NCBI GenBank assembly: GCA_036261625.1
Contig: DATAKL010000037.1
Span: forward strand, 1 to 64,000
Reading direction: 5' to 3'
DNA from: JAAXKN01 sp036261625
GTDB taxonomy: Bacteria > Bacteroidota > Ignavibacteria > Ignavibacteriales > SURF-24
DNA: 64,000 bases
Positions within the stretch are counted from its first letter, which is position 1; every line of letters begins with the position of its first letter. This document shows positions 17,696 through 26,073 of this stretch, piece by piece. Under the pieces are notes generated by a model. It was given only the letters and a program-made list of their open reading frames with translations, was not told the origin of the DNA and did no database searches. A program made the translations under genes and the position numbers.

Positions 17696-17731
17696 AAATG
17701 GAAACTAATTTGTCAATATTGGTTTCCATTT
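17696..17731. promoter_or_regulatory. Palindromic operator 2 for the TetR regulator
   Basis: A second inverted repeat, AAATGGAAAC at 17696-17705 with GTTTCCATTT at 17722-17731. It shares the GGAAAC core with operator 1, 8 bp away. Two related sites suggest cooperative binding over the promoter. Confidence 0.65.
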
Positions 17732-17787
17732 ATTTTGAAATATTTTCCGGGGTAGGGGGATTTCCGGGCATTTCGGGCCTTTGGAGT

Positions 17788-18390
17788 CTATTCTTTGGTT
17801 CCGGTGAATCTGATTACCACGGCCTCTCCCTTATGGTACTTCCCCTCGCTGAGTTCAATTACTTCCTTGCTCAGCTGCTGGAAGTCGAGTTGGCTGAAAT
17901 CATTTACAATGTCCTCGAGCGAGTAAAGCATCTCCGGGTCCTTAGGGCCGCCGGAGGTTTTTCCGATCTGATCTTTTTCAAAGACTTCCAGTATGAGGCG
18001 GCCTCCTTTCTTCAAAGAGGCGATTATCTTTTCATTTACCTTCTGCCGGAGTTCTTCAGGGATGTGCATATAAATAATTCCGGCACAATCGTAATAATCC
18101 TCTTTGGGTGAGAAATCCTCCAGGTCCAAAACCGTATAGTTTATGCTTACCTTATTTTCACCGGCCAGAAGGAGGGCTTTTTCCCTTGCCGCCTGGCTGT
18201 AGTCGAATGCATCCACCTGCCATCCGAGGCGTGCAGCATAAACGGCGTTACGCCCTTCACCTTCGGCTGCAAGCAGAAGCCGGCCTCCTCCGGGCGTCAG
18301 TTTATCAATTTCTTCCTTAAAAAAAGCGTTCGGTTCCTTTCCGTAGGCGTAGCCTTCTTCGGAGAACCTTTCATTCCATTTATCCAGCAT
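17788..18390 (-). CDS. Class I SAM-dependent methyltransferase, TehB-like
   Basis: A 200-residue Rossmann-fold methyltransferase. It opens with WNERFSEEGYAYGKEPNAFF, typical of the TehB/thiopurine-like subgroup. The SAM site appears as LLLAAEGEGRNAVYAA (Gly-rich loop, slightly degenerate), then DAFDYS with the ribose-binding acid. It probably acts in the cytoplasm on a small molecule or metalloid; the substrate is unknown. It lies upstream of the TetR gene on the same strand but the operators intervene, so it is likely transcribed separately. Confidence 0.82.
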   Translation of the reverse strand: MLDKWNERFSEEGYAYGKEPNAFFKEEIDKLTPGGGRLLLAAEGEGRNAVYAARLGWQVDAFDYSQAAREKALLLAGENKVSINYTVLDLEDFSPKEDYYDCAGIIYMHIPEELRQKVNEKIIASLKKGGRLILEVFEKDQIGKTSGGPKDPEMLYSLEDIVNDFSQLDFQQLSKEVIELSEGKYHKGEAVVIRFTGTKE

Positions 18391-18542
18391 TTTTAACCTG
18401 TTTTTTTGTTTAGATAAATATAATCCTGTTTTCCCATATTCGAAAGTCCTGCCCCGGGAAAACCTTTTCCCTTCGGAATTTGTTTTATTATCAGCAAAAG
18501 TGAAGGATTTCTAAATACTTAGATTTTGAGGCGTATGTTTGC

Positions 18543-18550
18543 TATATTTG
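18543..18550 (+). promoter_or_regulatory. Bacteroidota-type -7 box upstream of prfA
   Basis: TATATTTG matches TAnnTTTG, the -7 element used by the Bacteroidota primary sigma factor. It lies 23 bp before the prfA ATG. No TTG is at the expected spacing upstream, so only the -7 part is supported. Confidence 0.55.
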
Positions 18551-18572
18551 TATTCAAATTAAGAGAGAATTG

Positions 18573-19652
18573 ATGGAACTTATCGACAAATTAAGGGCAA
18601 TAAAAGAGAAGTTTGAGAAAATAAATGAACAGCTGGCCGATCCGGCCAATATGGGCAACCAGGAAAAGATAGTCTCACTCAGCAAGGAAAGAAGCGAACT
18701 GCTGGAAGTTGTGGATGCATTTGAGCGCTATGACAAGGTTTTGAAGGATATTGAAGGAAACCGTGAGATCATAGATCAGGGAGAGGACAGGGAGCTTTCA
18801 GAGATAGCACAGGCGGAACTGGATGATCTGAAAAAAGAGAAGGAAAAGCTGGAAGAGGAGATCAAGTACATACTCATTCCCAAGGATCCGAACGACAATA
18901 AAGACGTTATTGTGGAAATCCGCGCCGGAACCGGGGGCGACGAGGCGGGGCTCTTTGCATTTGACCTCTACCGCATGTATTCCAGGTTTGCCGAGGTAAG
19001 GGGCTGGAAAAAGGAAGTTATTGACCTAAGTGAGTCCGGCATGGGAGGCATTAAGGAAGTGGTCTTTTCATTAAACGGCCAGGGTGCCTACGGCGATATG
19101 AAGTTCGAAAACGGTGTCCACAGGGTCCAGAGAGTGCCTCTTACAGAAACCAACGGACGCGTGCATACATCGGCGGCTACCGTAGTGGTAATGCCCGAGG
19201 TGGAGGACGTACAGGTGGATATAGATATGAACGACCTCAGAATAGACGTCTATAGAAGCGGCGGCGCAGGCGGACAGAACGTAAACAAGGTTGAAACTGC
19301 CATCAGAATTACGCATATCCCCACCGGAATCGTCGTGCAGTGCCAGGATGAACGCTCACAGCTTAAGAACCGACAGAAAGCCCTGAAGGTCCTAAGAGCA
19401 CGCCTCTACGACATGAAGCAGAAAGAACAGACAGATGAAATAGCAGCCCAGAGAAGGTCCATAGTCAGAAGCGGCGACAGAAGTGACAAGATCCGCACGT
19501 ATAACTTTCCGCAGAACAGGGTAACCGACCACAGAATAGGTCTTACTTTGTATAACTTGTCCAATATAATTGAAGGCGACATTTCGGAACTTGTTGAGCA
19601 GTTAAAACTGGCCGACAGGGCAGAAAAGCTGAACAGCAACGTCGAGGCCTGA
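18573..19652 (+). CDS. prfA: Peptide chain release factor 1
   Basis: A 359-residue class I release factor that reads UAA and UAG and triggers peptidyl-tRNA hydrolysis. The GGQ motif is in YRSGGAGGQNVNKVETA. The recognition tripeptide has the RF1 form PxT (PLT in RVQRVPLTETNGRVHTSAATV), which separates it from RF2 (SPF). Length and the absence of a frameshift site also fit RF1. The ATG at 18573 is preferred over the adjacent TTG at 18570; AAGAGAGAA precedes it. Confidence 0.97.
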   Translation: MELIDKLRAIKEKFEKINEQLADPANMGNQEKIVSLSKERSELLEVVDAFERYDKVLKDIEGNREIIDQGEDRELSEIAQAELDDLKKEKEKLEEEIKYILIPKDPNDNKDVIVEIRAGTGGDEAGLFAFDLYRMYSRFAEVRGWKKEVIDLSESGMGGIKEVVFSLNGQGAYGDMKFENGVHRVQRVPLTETNGRVHTSAATVVVMPEVEDVQVDIDMNDLRIDVYRSGGAGGQNVNKVETAIRITHIPTGIVVQCQDERSQLKNRQKALKVLRARLYDMKQKEQTDEIAAQRRSIVRSGDRSDKIRTYNFPQNRVTDHRIGLTLYNLSNIIEGDISELVEQLKLADRAEKLNSNVEA

Positions 19653-19676
19653 AATAGTTAGTCCGGGAAGAAATTA

Positions 19677-19709
19677 GCCCTGAAGAGATCCTTTTCAGGG
19701 CATTTTTGT
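19677..19709 (+). terminator. Intrinsic terminator after prfA
   Basis: An 8-bp stem, GCCCTGAA with TTCAGGGC, loop of 9 bases, followed by ATTTTTGT. It lies between prfA and the convergent small gene at 19726. Confidence 0.8.
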
Positions 19710-19725
19710 ATAGGCTTTATCTTTA

Positions 19726-20022
19726 TTATAGCTTTTTTTCAATTCCGGGCTCTTTTTCCTGAAAGTTCTCCAGGAATTTTATCAGAAACACCAGTACAAA
19801 CCCCAAAAGAGAAAGTGTAACGTCTGCTATATCCAGATTGAACTTAGGACGGTTGCCTATAATAAAACTCAGGTATTTTATGCCGGAAAGGAGTCCGAAG
19901 AAGGCTGCAAAGCCGAAAATTCCTCCTTTTACAGGATTTAAAAAGTAAGATTTAACGTTTTTTACCATCTGCGTGTCCTTGCCTTCAGTTTCAGCAGTCT
20001 CCTTAGTAGAAATATTCTCCAT
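19726..20022 (-). CDS. Small membrane protein, hypothetical
   Basis: A 98-residue protein with a charged N-terminus (about 1-30) and two predicted membrane helices (GGIFGFAAFFGLLSGIKYLSFII and VTLSLLGFVLVFLIKFL). Not recognised. An AAGGAAAG site precedes the ATG. The charged tail EKEPGIEKKL suggests both ends are cytoplasmic. Confidence 0.6.
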   Translation of the reverse strand: MENISTKETAETEGKDTQMVKNVKSYFLNPVKGGIFGFAAFFGLLSGIKYLSFIIGNRPKFNLDIADVTLSLLGFVLVFLIKFLENFQEKEPGIEKKL

Positions 20023-20336
20023 TTGCTTTCCTTCTTATAGTTGACATAAAATTAATTAAATCCCTTCATACTATATAATATGGTGACGAAGACCGTTTAC
20101 GGAAAAATATTTAAAGATTTTTGAAAAATCTTTATAGAGGGGAAGAAACTTAAAACTGCCCCCATAAGAAAATCAGACACATTGTCGGATACATAATGTA
20201 CAACAAATTTTCCTAAAGGGCAAAATACTGGTAGCATAAATAAAAAGCCGGGAGGATTAAAAAAAGGGGATAATTTCGGTCTATAAAATTCAGGGATTGT
20301 TCCGATAATTATTCTCTCAGAAAGTCTTTCGGAAAA
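20023..20336. other. Intergenic region, no gene seen
   Basis: AT-rich 314-bp stretch with no credible reading frame. It holds a palindrome (AAAGATTTTT, 20113-20122, with AAAAATCTTT, 20124-20133) and presumably the promoter of the small membrane protein gene. Nothing else was identified. Confidence 0.6.
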
Positions 20337-21485
20337 TCAGATACCCATAATGTCATTAAAGAAGTTTGCATTCGGGGAATCCATGCGTGAAATTATAATT
20401 TTAATTATTGCCGTCAAGGGGACAGACAGAATTGCCCCTACAACTCCCCATATATAGCCCCAGAGAAGAAGAGAAAGCAGTATCACCAGAGGATTAAGGC
20501 CCAGACGGTGCCCGAAGATCCGGGGCTCAACAACGTTCCCTAAAACATTATGCAGTACTACAAGTATGGCTGCTACGATCAGTGCATAGCCTATTGACCC
20601 GAACTGCACGAGTGTCATCAGTGCCGGCAGTACGGTAGCAATAAGTGAACCGATATTCGGAATAAAGTTAAAAAGGAATGTAATTACGGCCCAGACGACC
20701 ACGAAATCGACACCGAATAAGAGTAGTATAATGCCGGTGCCAATTCCGGCAAAAAGACTTATTATAAATTTTGCAATTACGTACTTCTGTATCTGGTCGG
20801 TAATTTCCTGGAATGTGCTCTGAAGAGTTTGTTCGCGTTCACGTCTGGCGCGGTACTTTTCAGAAACCTGCTGTGAACCGGTGCTTATATTCTTCGAAGC
20901 CGCCTCACGTTCAACGTCAGGAGTCTTCAGGTCCTCCGGCATGTGGCTGGAAAGATATCGTCTTTTTATGGCGCCGTAGATATTTCTGTGACCCGTCATT
21001 ATAAAAATGAAAAAGAAGAGCACAAAGAGAAAGCTCCCAAGGAAAGAAAATGTAGATGAAAACAAGTTGCCGGCAAGAGGACCGTAGTCAATTGTCGCGA
21101 GCATTTTCGTTATATTAAAATTAAGAAACTGCTTGTCCTTGAGCCCCATATCTCCTGCCGTGGAGGATACAATCTGGTTAAGCTTGGCTTCGTAGCCCGG
21201 CAGGGCTTCACCCAGACGGCTGAATGAATTGACGATTACGGAAGAAAAACTCCCCAGAACAACAATAATAATCAGTATATCCAGAACTATCGCAACAGAA
21301 GAAGGTACTTTCTTATTCTCAAGGAATGTATTTAAGGGAGAAAAAACAAAAAACAGAAAATAAGCAATTACAAAAGGAATGAAGATCTCGGCCAAAGATT
21401 TTAGCACGATAAAAACTACAACAATGCCTATGACGTTTAAGAAAAAGGCGCTTGAGGCCGAGAAATGTGATTTTTCCTGAGGCAT
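20337..21485 (-). CDS. AI-2E family permease (PerM/UPF0118)
   Basis: A 382-residue inner-membrane protein with about eight helices and the family's layout: two N-terminal helices, an amphipathic loop (FSRLGEALPGYEAKLNQIV), and the C-terminal block NFIPNIGSLIATVLPALMTL and EPRIFGHRLGLNPLVILLSLLLWGYIWGVVGAIL. The family exports signals or ions; the substrate here is unknown. A charged cytoplasmic insertion (about 170-215, with SEKYRARREREQTLQSTF) lies between helices 3 and 4 and seems longer than usual. Confidence 0.88.
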   Translation of the reverse strand: MPQEKSHFSASSAFFLNVIGIVVVFIVLKSLAEIFIPFVIAYFLFFVFSPLNTFLENKKVPSSVAIVLDILIIIVVLGSFSSVIVNSFSRLGEALPGYEAKLNQIVSSTAGDMGLKDKQFLNFNITKMLATIDYGPLAGNLFSSTFSFLGSFLFVLFFFIFIMTGHRNIYGAIKRRYLSSHMPEDLKTPDVEREAASKNISTGSQQVSEKYRARREREQTLQSTFQEITDQIQKYVIAKFIISLFAGIGTGIILLLFGVDFVVVWAVITFLFNFIPNIGSLIATVLPALMTLVQFGSIGYALIVAAILVVLHNVLGNVVEPRIFGHRLGLNPLVILLSLLLWGYIWGVVGAILSVPLTAIIKIIISRMDSPNANFFNDIMGI

Positions 21486-21567
21486 ATTATTTCTGTTTAA
21501 TTAAAACTTTAGCTATTTAAACATAAGATAATCAAATAAAAAAATACAATAAATAATTATACAGTGG

Positions 21568-21575
21568 TATATTTG
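21568..21575 (+). promoter_or_regulatory. Bacteroidota-type -7 box upstream of glycosyltransferase gene
   Basis: TATATTTG (TAnnTTTG) lies 32 bp upstream of the ATG at 21607, in the divergent gap with the AI-2E permease gene. Confidence 0.5.
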
Positions 21576-21606
21576 TCTTAAAAGATATTTAAGAATTGAT
21601 TTTAGC

Positions 21607-22875
21607 ATGAAAAAAGTCCTTTTTCTGACATTTTTCTGGCCTCCTTCGGGAAAAGCAACACTGCACTGGCCGCTTAAGATGATAAAATACCTGCCGGAAT
21701 CGGGCTGGAGCCCCTCGGTCTTAACCGTGGATGAGGATACCTTCTCGGCCCGCGATGAAAGCCTCCTCAGGGAAGTCTCGCCTGAAGTTTTGGTGATGAA
21801 AACGGGCTACTTCGACCCTTTCAGGTTCTACAGAAAGTTCCTGGGAAAGAGTGAGGATGAACCTCTGGTTGCCTCGGAGACAATTTCAAAGACAAACAGG
21901 AGCCTCAGGCACAGGATTTCCATATGGATCAGAATGAACATGTTTGTGCCTGATGCAAGAATAGGATGGTACAATAAAGCAATCCGGAAAGGGAAAGAAT
22001 ATCTGAAGAGTGAGAAAATTGACGCAATTGTAAGCGTGGGCCCCCCGCATTCGACACACCTGATAGCAAAAAGTCTTTCTAAAGCCTTCAGAATTCCGCA
22101 CGTGCCGGTCCTGATCGACCCTTGGATAGATATAGTCTACTACAGGGGTTTTAAGCGGAACCCCCTCACACTTGCGCTCGATAACTACTTTGAGAAGTCT
22201 GTAATGAGAGAAGCAAAAGAAGTGGTATTTGTAACAAACAACACAAAAGAAGACTTCGTAAGAAAATACCCCTTCCTGAAAGATAAGTCGCACGTTCTCT
22301 ACTGGGGCTACAATGAAGACAGCTTTTATGACCTTCAGGCCCATCCGGAAGGCGGGGAAAAAATTCTCCTTCATGCCGGCAATATATTCGACTACCAGAA
22401 CCAGGTTCCCTTCTGGAAGACAGTAAAAGAAGAGATTGAAAAGGGGAATAATATAAAAATAAAATTTATCGGCACGGTTGGGCCGCAAATAAAAAAATCC
22501 CTTGAAGACCTGGGTCTTAAAGAGAGGGTGGAATACTCAGGATTTCTTCCATACAGCGAAGTCGTCAAAGAAATGATGAAAGCTTCATACCTTCTTGTCT
22601 GCGCAACAGAGCCCAGGCATCTGCCGGGGAAACTTTTTGAATACTTGAGGACAGGAAGGCCCATTATAGCTTTCGGCGACGATAACGAGGAGGTAAAGGG
22701 AATACTAAAAGAAACTAACGCAGGAATGCTTTTCCCGTATAACGATCCTGCCCGTGAGTTTTTTGAAAACCTCCAGAGCCTCAAGACAGATATAGAAAAG
22801 GTGAAAAAGTTCGACAGAAAGAATATTGCAAAAGGTCTGGCCCAGGTGCTGGAGAAAGCAGAAGGAAGTAAGTAG
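21607..22875 (+). CDS. Glycosyltransferase, GT-B fold, GT4-like
   Basis: A 422-residue cytoplasmic or membrane-associated sugar transferase. The N-terminal acceptor domain starts KKVLFLTFFWPPSGKA, a pattern of GT4 enzymes (FxPxxGG-like). The C-terminal donor-binding domain has ILLHAGNIF, VEYSGFLPYSEV and LPGKLFEYLRTGRPIIAF, where the Glu of the E(x7)E region is expected. It is at the edge of a glycan region but stands alone on the plus strand, followed by the structured repeat. Donor and acceptor sugars cannot be told. Confidence 0.85.
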   Translation: MKKVLFLTFFWPPSGKATLHWPLKMIKYLPESGWSPSVLTVDEDTFSARDESLLREVSPEVLVMKTGYFDPFRFYRKFLGKSEDEPLVASETISKTNRSLRHRISIWIRMNMFVPDARIGWYNKAIRKGKEYLKSEKIDAIVSVGPPHSTHLIAKSLSKAFRIPHVPVLIDPWIDIVYYRGFKRNPLTLALDNYFEKSVMREAKEVVFVTNNTKEDFVRKYPFLKDKSHVLYWGYNEDSFYDLQAHPEGGEKILLHAGNIFDYQNQVPFWKTVKEEIEKGNNIKIKFIGTVGPQIKKSLEDLGLKERVEYSGFLPYSEVVKEMMKASYLLVCATEPRHLPGKLFEYLRTGRPIIAFGDDNEEVKGILKETNAGMLFPYNDPAREFFENLQSLKTDIEKVKKFDRKNIAKGLAQVLEKAEGSK

Positions 22876-22940
22876 TAGGAAGTAGGTAGAAGAGTCGCAG
22901 ACCTTAGGAATCAACTTAAAAATATATTGTCTTTGTTTTA

Positions 22941-23335
22941 GGCCGCGGCCAGCGGCCTGGTATTGATAGCCCAGGGTGAGGAAGCCCCAGAGGGGCGACT
23001 GAACCCCGGGACCACGGAATCCCCCACAATCCCATGCGCCGCGGCCAGCCGCGCCATGTTTTGGGATTGGGTGAATCCCCGCAAGGGAAATCCCAAATAC
23101 ATCCACAAATTATGATCTAATTTCATTAAAATTATCCCGTATTCAGACGGAATATGGCGCAGCTGACCGCAGCGCATTGGGTTTTTGGGGATTCCGCGCT
23201 CCCGGGGTTCCTGCACCCCTTCGGGGTTTGTCACCACCGGGCTATCAACATGATGCCGCTGATCGCGGCATTTGAATACAACGTACAACACCATAATGTT
23301 AAGTCGATGCGTAAAGCCTCAGGCCGATTTGGCTT
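22941..23335. repeat. Structured inverted repeat with covarying hairpins
   Basis: This 462-bp gap (22876-23337) has no gene. It holds two arms in inverse orientation, 22941-23057 and 23154-23272. They share fixed blocks: CGC...CGCATGGG/CGCATTGGG, GGGGATTCCG, CCCGGGGTTC, and GGGCTATCAA. Between the blocks, small hairpins occupy the same places with different but self-complementary sequence: GCCCCAGAGGGGC versus CCCCTTCGGGG, and a GCGGCCAGCGGC-type stem versus GCCGCTGATCGCGGC. The tail 23300-23335 (GCGTAAAGCCTCAGGCC...) matches 131-152 at the window start. It is a dispersed, RNA- or DNA-structure-conserved element of unknown role. Confidence 0.75.
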
Positions 23336-23337
23336 AT

Positions 23338-24585
23338 TTACCTCGTTCTGATTTTCCGCTCAAAGAGGTTGTAATAGCTGTCGGCCATGGCCTTAAGGGA
23401 AAAGTTCTCTTCGGCAAGCCTGCGGCTCGTAAGGGACAATTCCTTTAACTTTTCCTTATCGGAAAGAAGCCTGATGGTTTCCATGGCAAACTTTTCAGTA
23501 TCAAAGGGTTCGATGAGGCTTCCGCTTACCTCATTTTTTATTATTTCCCTGGAACCCCCCACGTCAAATGTTACGGCCGGAGTGCCCGAGGCGATTGATT
23601 CCACGAGGGCATTCGACAGTGTATCGGCGCGCGTGGGGTAGACAAACAGGTCTGCAGCAGCCAGGTATTCAGCCATTTTAGCTTCGTCTTTAACGTATCC
23701 TGTAGTCTGAACCGTGAAGTTGTTAAAGTGCCCTGCTTCCTCAAGTGTTCCGATTCCGAGAATAAGAAGATGGATCTTAGATGTAGTGTTAGAATCAATT
23801 ATCTTCAGAACTTCCACTAAATCGCGCCCCCCCTTATAGGGGTTTTTTCTCAGCTTCTCGGCGCTGAACATGATAACTTTGGCATCAGCCGGAATGCCAA
23901 GTCTCTGTCTAACCTCATCTTTGGGTCTTGGCGTAAAAATGGAAAGATCAATTCCGTTAAAGATATGATGGAGTTCTTTTCCCTCAAAGACCGGGCTTTG
24001 GACTGCAAGCCTGTAAAGCCAGTCGGATGGAGCAACAACGGTAAGGTCACTTTGTGAGTAAATTCTTTTCTTCTGCTTAAGGAGCATGTGTCCGGTATTT
24101 ATTCCGATTGCAGGGAATATGCGTGTATTTGAAGGGCTGTTTTTCATCTCTTTCCATGAGGTGTCGCCGAATGTGTGGGCGGAGTTTCCGGTGAATGCCC
24201 ACATGTCGTGCAGCGTCCAGACAATGGGTGCCGTCTCTGAGAGTCTGCTTATGAGGGAAGTTGTAAAGTAGCCCCCGAGGGTATTGTGAAGGCTTATGAT
24301 GTCGGGCTTGATTTCACGGGTTTTCTCAAGAATTACCTTAGGAGAAAAGGGAAGATACTGGTACTGGAGTCCCAGGAGATTTGAGAAAATATTAAACCAT
24401 TTTTCAGAAGTCTGTTCAAAGCCGTTTTTCCTGGTGGGGAACACGTTTTTATCCGGTGAAGCCTTCGTTCTTACGACAAAGAAGTTTTCCGTATTATGGT
24501 AGGTTTCCAGCCCCTTCCCCAGGCGTCTGGCTGCAATGGCAGCCCCGCCGATTATATCTGAAATATTTATGAATAGTATTTTCAA
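23338..24585 (-). CDS. Glycosyltransferase family 4
   Basis: A 415-residue GT-B glycosyltransferase. N-terminal FINISDIIGGAAIAARRLGKGL is the GT4 acceptor-domain start. The donor domain carries IMFSAEKLRKNPYKGGRDLVEVL, a DLFVYPTRADTLSNALVESIASGTPAVTFDVGG segment with the conserved nucleotide-sugar Glu, and an EIIKNEVSGSLIEP end. It fits WcaC/WcaL-like enzymes of surface polysaccharide synthesis, cytoplasmic face. It is divergent from the propeller lipoprotein pair. Confidence 0.88.
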   Translation of the reverse strand: MKILFINISDIIGGAAIAARRLGKGLETYHNTENFFVVRTKASPDKNVFPTRKNGFEQTSEKWFNIFSNLLGLQYQYLPFSPKVILEKTREIKPDIISLHNTLGGYFTTSLISRLSETAPIVWTLHDMWAFTGNSAHTFGDTSWKEMKNSPSNTRIFPAIGINTGHMLLKQKKRIYSQSDLTVVAPSDWLYRLAVQSPVFEGKELHHIFNGIDLSIFTPRPKDEVRQRLGIPADAKVIMFSAEKLRKNPYKGGRDLVEVLKIIDSNTTSKIHLLILGIGTLEEAGHFNNFTVQTTGYVKDEAKMAEYLAAADLFVYPTRADTLSNALVESIASGTPAVTFDVGGSREIIKNEVSGSLIEPFDTEKFAMETIRLLSDKEKLKELSLTSRRLAEENFSLKAMADSYYNLFERKIRTR

Positions 24586-24745
24586 GTATTTTTCACGATG
24601 TGACGGAAAATATGATTATCTAAATTTTAGTTGCCATTTACAACAGAGAGTTATAATTTAAGTAGTGTAAAATAAGATAAATATCGCTGAATATAAATCA
24701 TTTATGTTATTTTCATAACCCGTATCAATACAAGCGGAGCCCCTT

Positions 24746-26044
24746 ATGAGAAAGCTTCTTGTTTGCGCCCTCATTATTTTACCCGTGCTGCTTTTAAGCA
24801 GCTGTTCAAGAGAAAATCCTGCAGGTCCGGAAAAGAAAGAATCCGTTGTTACTCTGGGCAAAGTATCCTTAATGCTCGACAAGGTAAATGCTCCGGCAAA
24901 CGTTTCAACAGTCACGGCCGCATTGTCAAGAGCTGATGCTGATACACTCAGAAAAAACTTAAGCATGTACGGCGATTCAACCAGTGCCGAGATAGCATTT
25001 GAAAATATCAAAACAGGCCTCTGGCACTTAAAGATCGATGCCAAAGGCTCCTCAGGTGAAGTTCTCTACAGCGGGGAGACGGACCTGGTGGTGGAAGATT
25101 CAAAGACAACCGAAGTCTACCTTACGCTTACTCCAAAGCCTACAGGAATGGGAAGCGTCTACATCAGTGTCCGGTGGGGATCATCGGGTTGGACGGATTA
25201 TCCTGCAAACCCCATTTTTACAAGCTCTCAGGCTCTCGGCAGCCCTTACGGCGGCGTTTCAGCAGCAAAGGTATTTTTTGAAAACGGAAAGTACCGCATG
25301 TGGTACAACAATACATATGAATCGGCCCGGGCCGATATACAGTATGCTGAATCTGTTGACGGCATTCACTGGCATAACGTCTTAAAAAAAGCGGTGCTGA
25401 CCGATGGACCCTTAGGAAGCTGGGACGCATACATGGCAGGAATGACATCAATGATAAAAGATGACGACGGCTACAAGATTTACTATTCAGCCTTCAGCAC
25501 CAGCAGCAGGATTGGCAACTCAGTTGGCCTGGCGGTCTCACAGGATGGAATAGTGTGGGAAAAGCAGGCGCAGCCGGTCTTTACATTATCCACTGGCGAG
25601 ACGGGTGTCTGTGCCTCCGGCGTGGTTAAGAAAGGGAGCATGTATTACATGTTCTACAGCATTGAGCCTGGCTATACAATTAATATGGCCGAGTCGCAGG
25701 ACGGAATTCACTGGACCAGATATAATGCAAATCCTGTCCTGAAACCTGAAAAGACCTGGGAGTTAAGCGGAGTGGTCTATCCAAGCGTAATATACGACGG
25801 AACAAAGTTCATAATGATTTACGAGAACTGGTACCGCACAGGCTTCGGTCTGGCATATTCAACAGACGGCATAAACTGGGTGAGGGATACAAAAAATCCG
25901 GTCTTTGAGGTAAAAAACACGAAAGGGCAGTGGGCAGGTCAGATTAACTATCCATTTCTTTTCAAGGACGGCAGCCGGCAGAGGATTTATTACACAGGTC
26001 CTGCAAACGGCATGAATAATTTAGCAGTCGCCATTTACCAGTAA
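24746..26044 (+). CDS. Lipoprotein with glycosidase-like beta-propeller, copy 1
   Basis: A 432-residue surface or periplasmic lipoprotein: lipobox LLLSSC with Cys20. Residues about 30-130 form an Ig- or transthyretin-like beta domain (GKVSLMLDKVNAPANVSTVTAALSR). From about 150 on, blades repeat the pattern NGKYRMWYNN, ADIQYAESVDGIHW, GLAVSQDGIVW, NMAESQDGIHW, GLAYSTDGINW, resembling the five-bladed GH43/GH32/GH130-type propeller. Activity is not provable; it may bind or cut glycans. A GGAG site precedes the ATG. The next gene is a tandem paralogue 29 bp downstream. Confidence 0.75.
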   Translation: MRKLLVCALIILPVLLLSSCSRENPAGPEKKESVVTLGKVSLMLDKVNAPANVSTVTAALSRADADTLRKNLSMYGDSTSAEIAFENIKTGLWHLKIDAKGSSGEVLYSGETDLVVEDSKTTEVYLTLTPKPTGMGSVYISVRWGSSGWTDYPANPIFTSSQALGSPYGGVSAAKVFFENGKYRMWYNNTYESARADIQYAESVDGIHWHNVLKKAVLTDGPLGSWDAYMAGMTSMIKDDDGYKIYYSAFSTSSRIGNSVGLAVSQDGIVWEKQAQPVFTLSTGETGVCASGVVKKGSMYYMFYSIEPGYTINMAESQDGIHWTRYNANPVLKPEKTWELSGVVYPSVIYDGTKFIMIYENWYRTGFGLAYSTDGINWVRDTKNPVFEVKNTKGQWAGQINYPFLFKDGSRQRIYYTGPANGMNNLAVAIYQ

Positions 26045-26073
26045 TAAAGATTTATAATAAATAGGGAAAAGCC

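Noticed and set aside
22705..23351. Several open frames over the structured repeat on both strands
   Set aside because: They translate hairpin-rich repeat DNA, lack ribosome sites, and share no protein-like conservation; the conserved features are palindromes.
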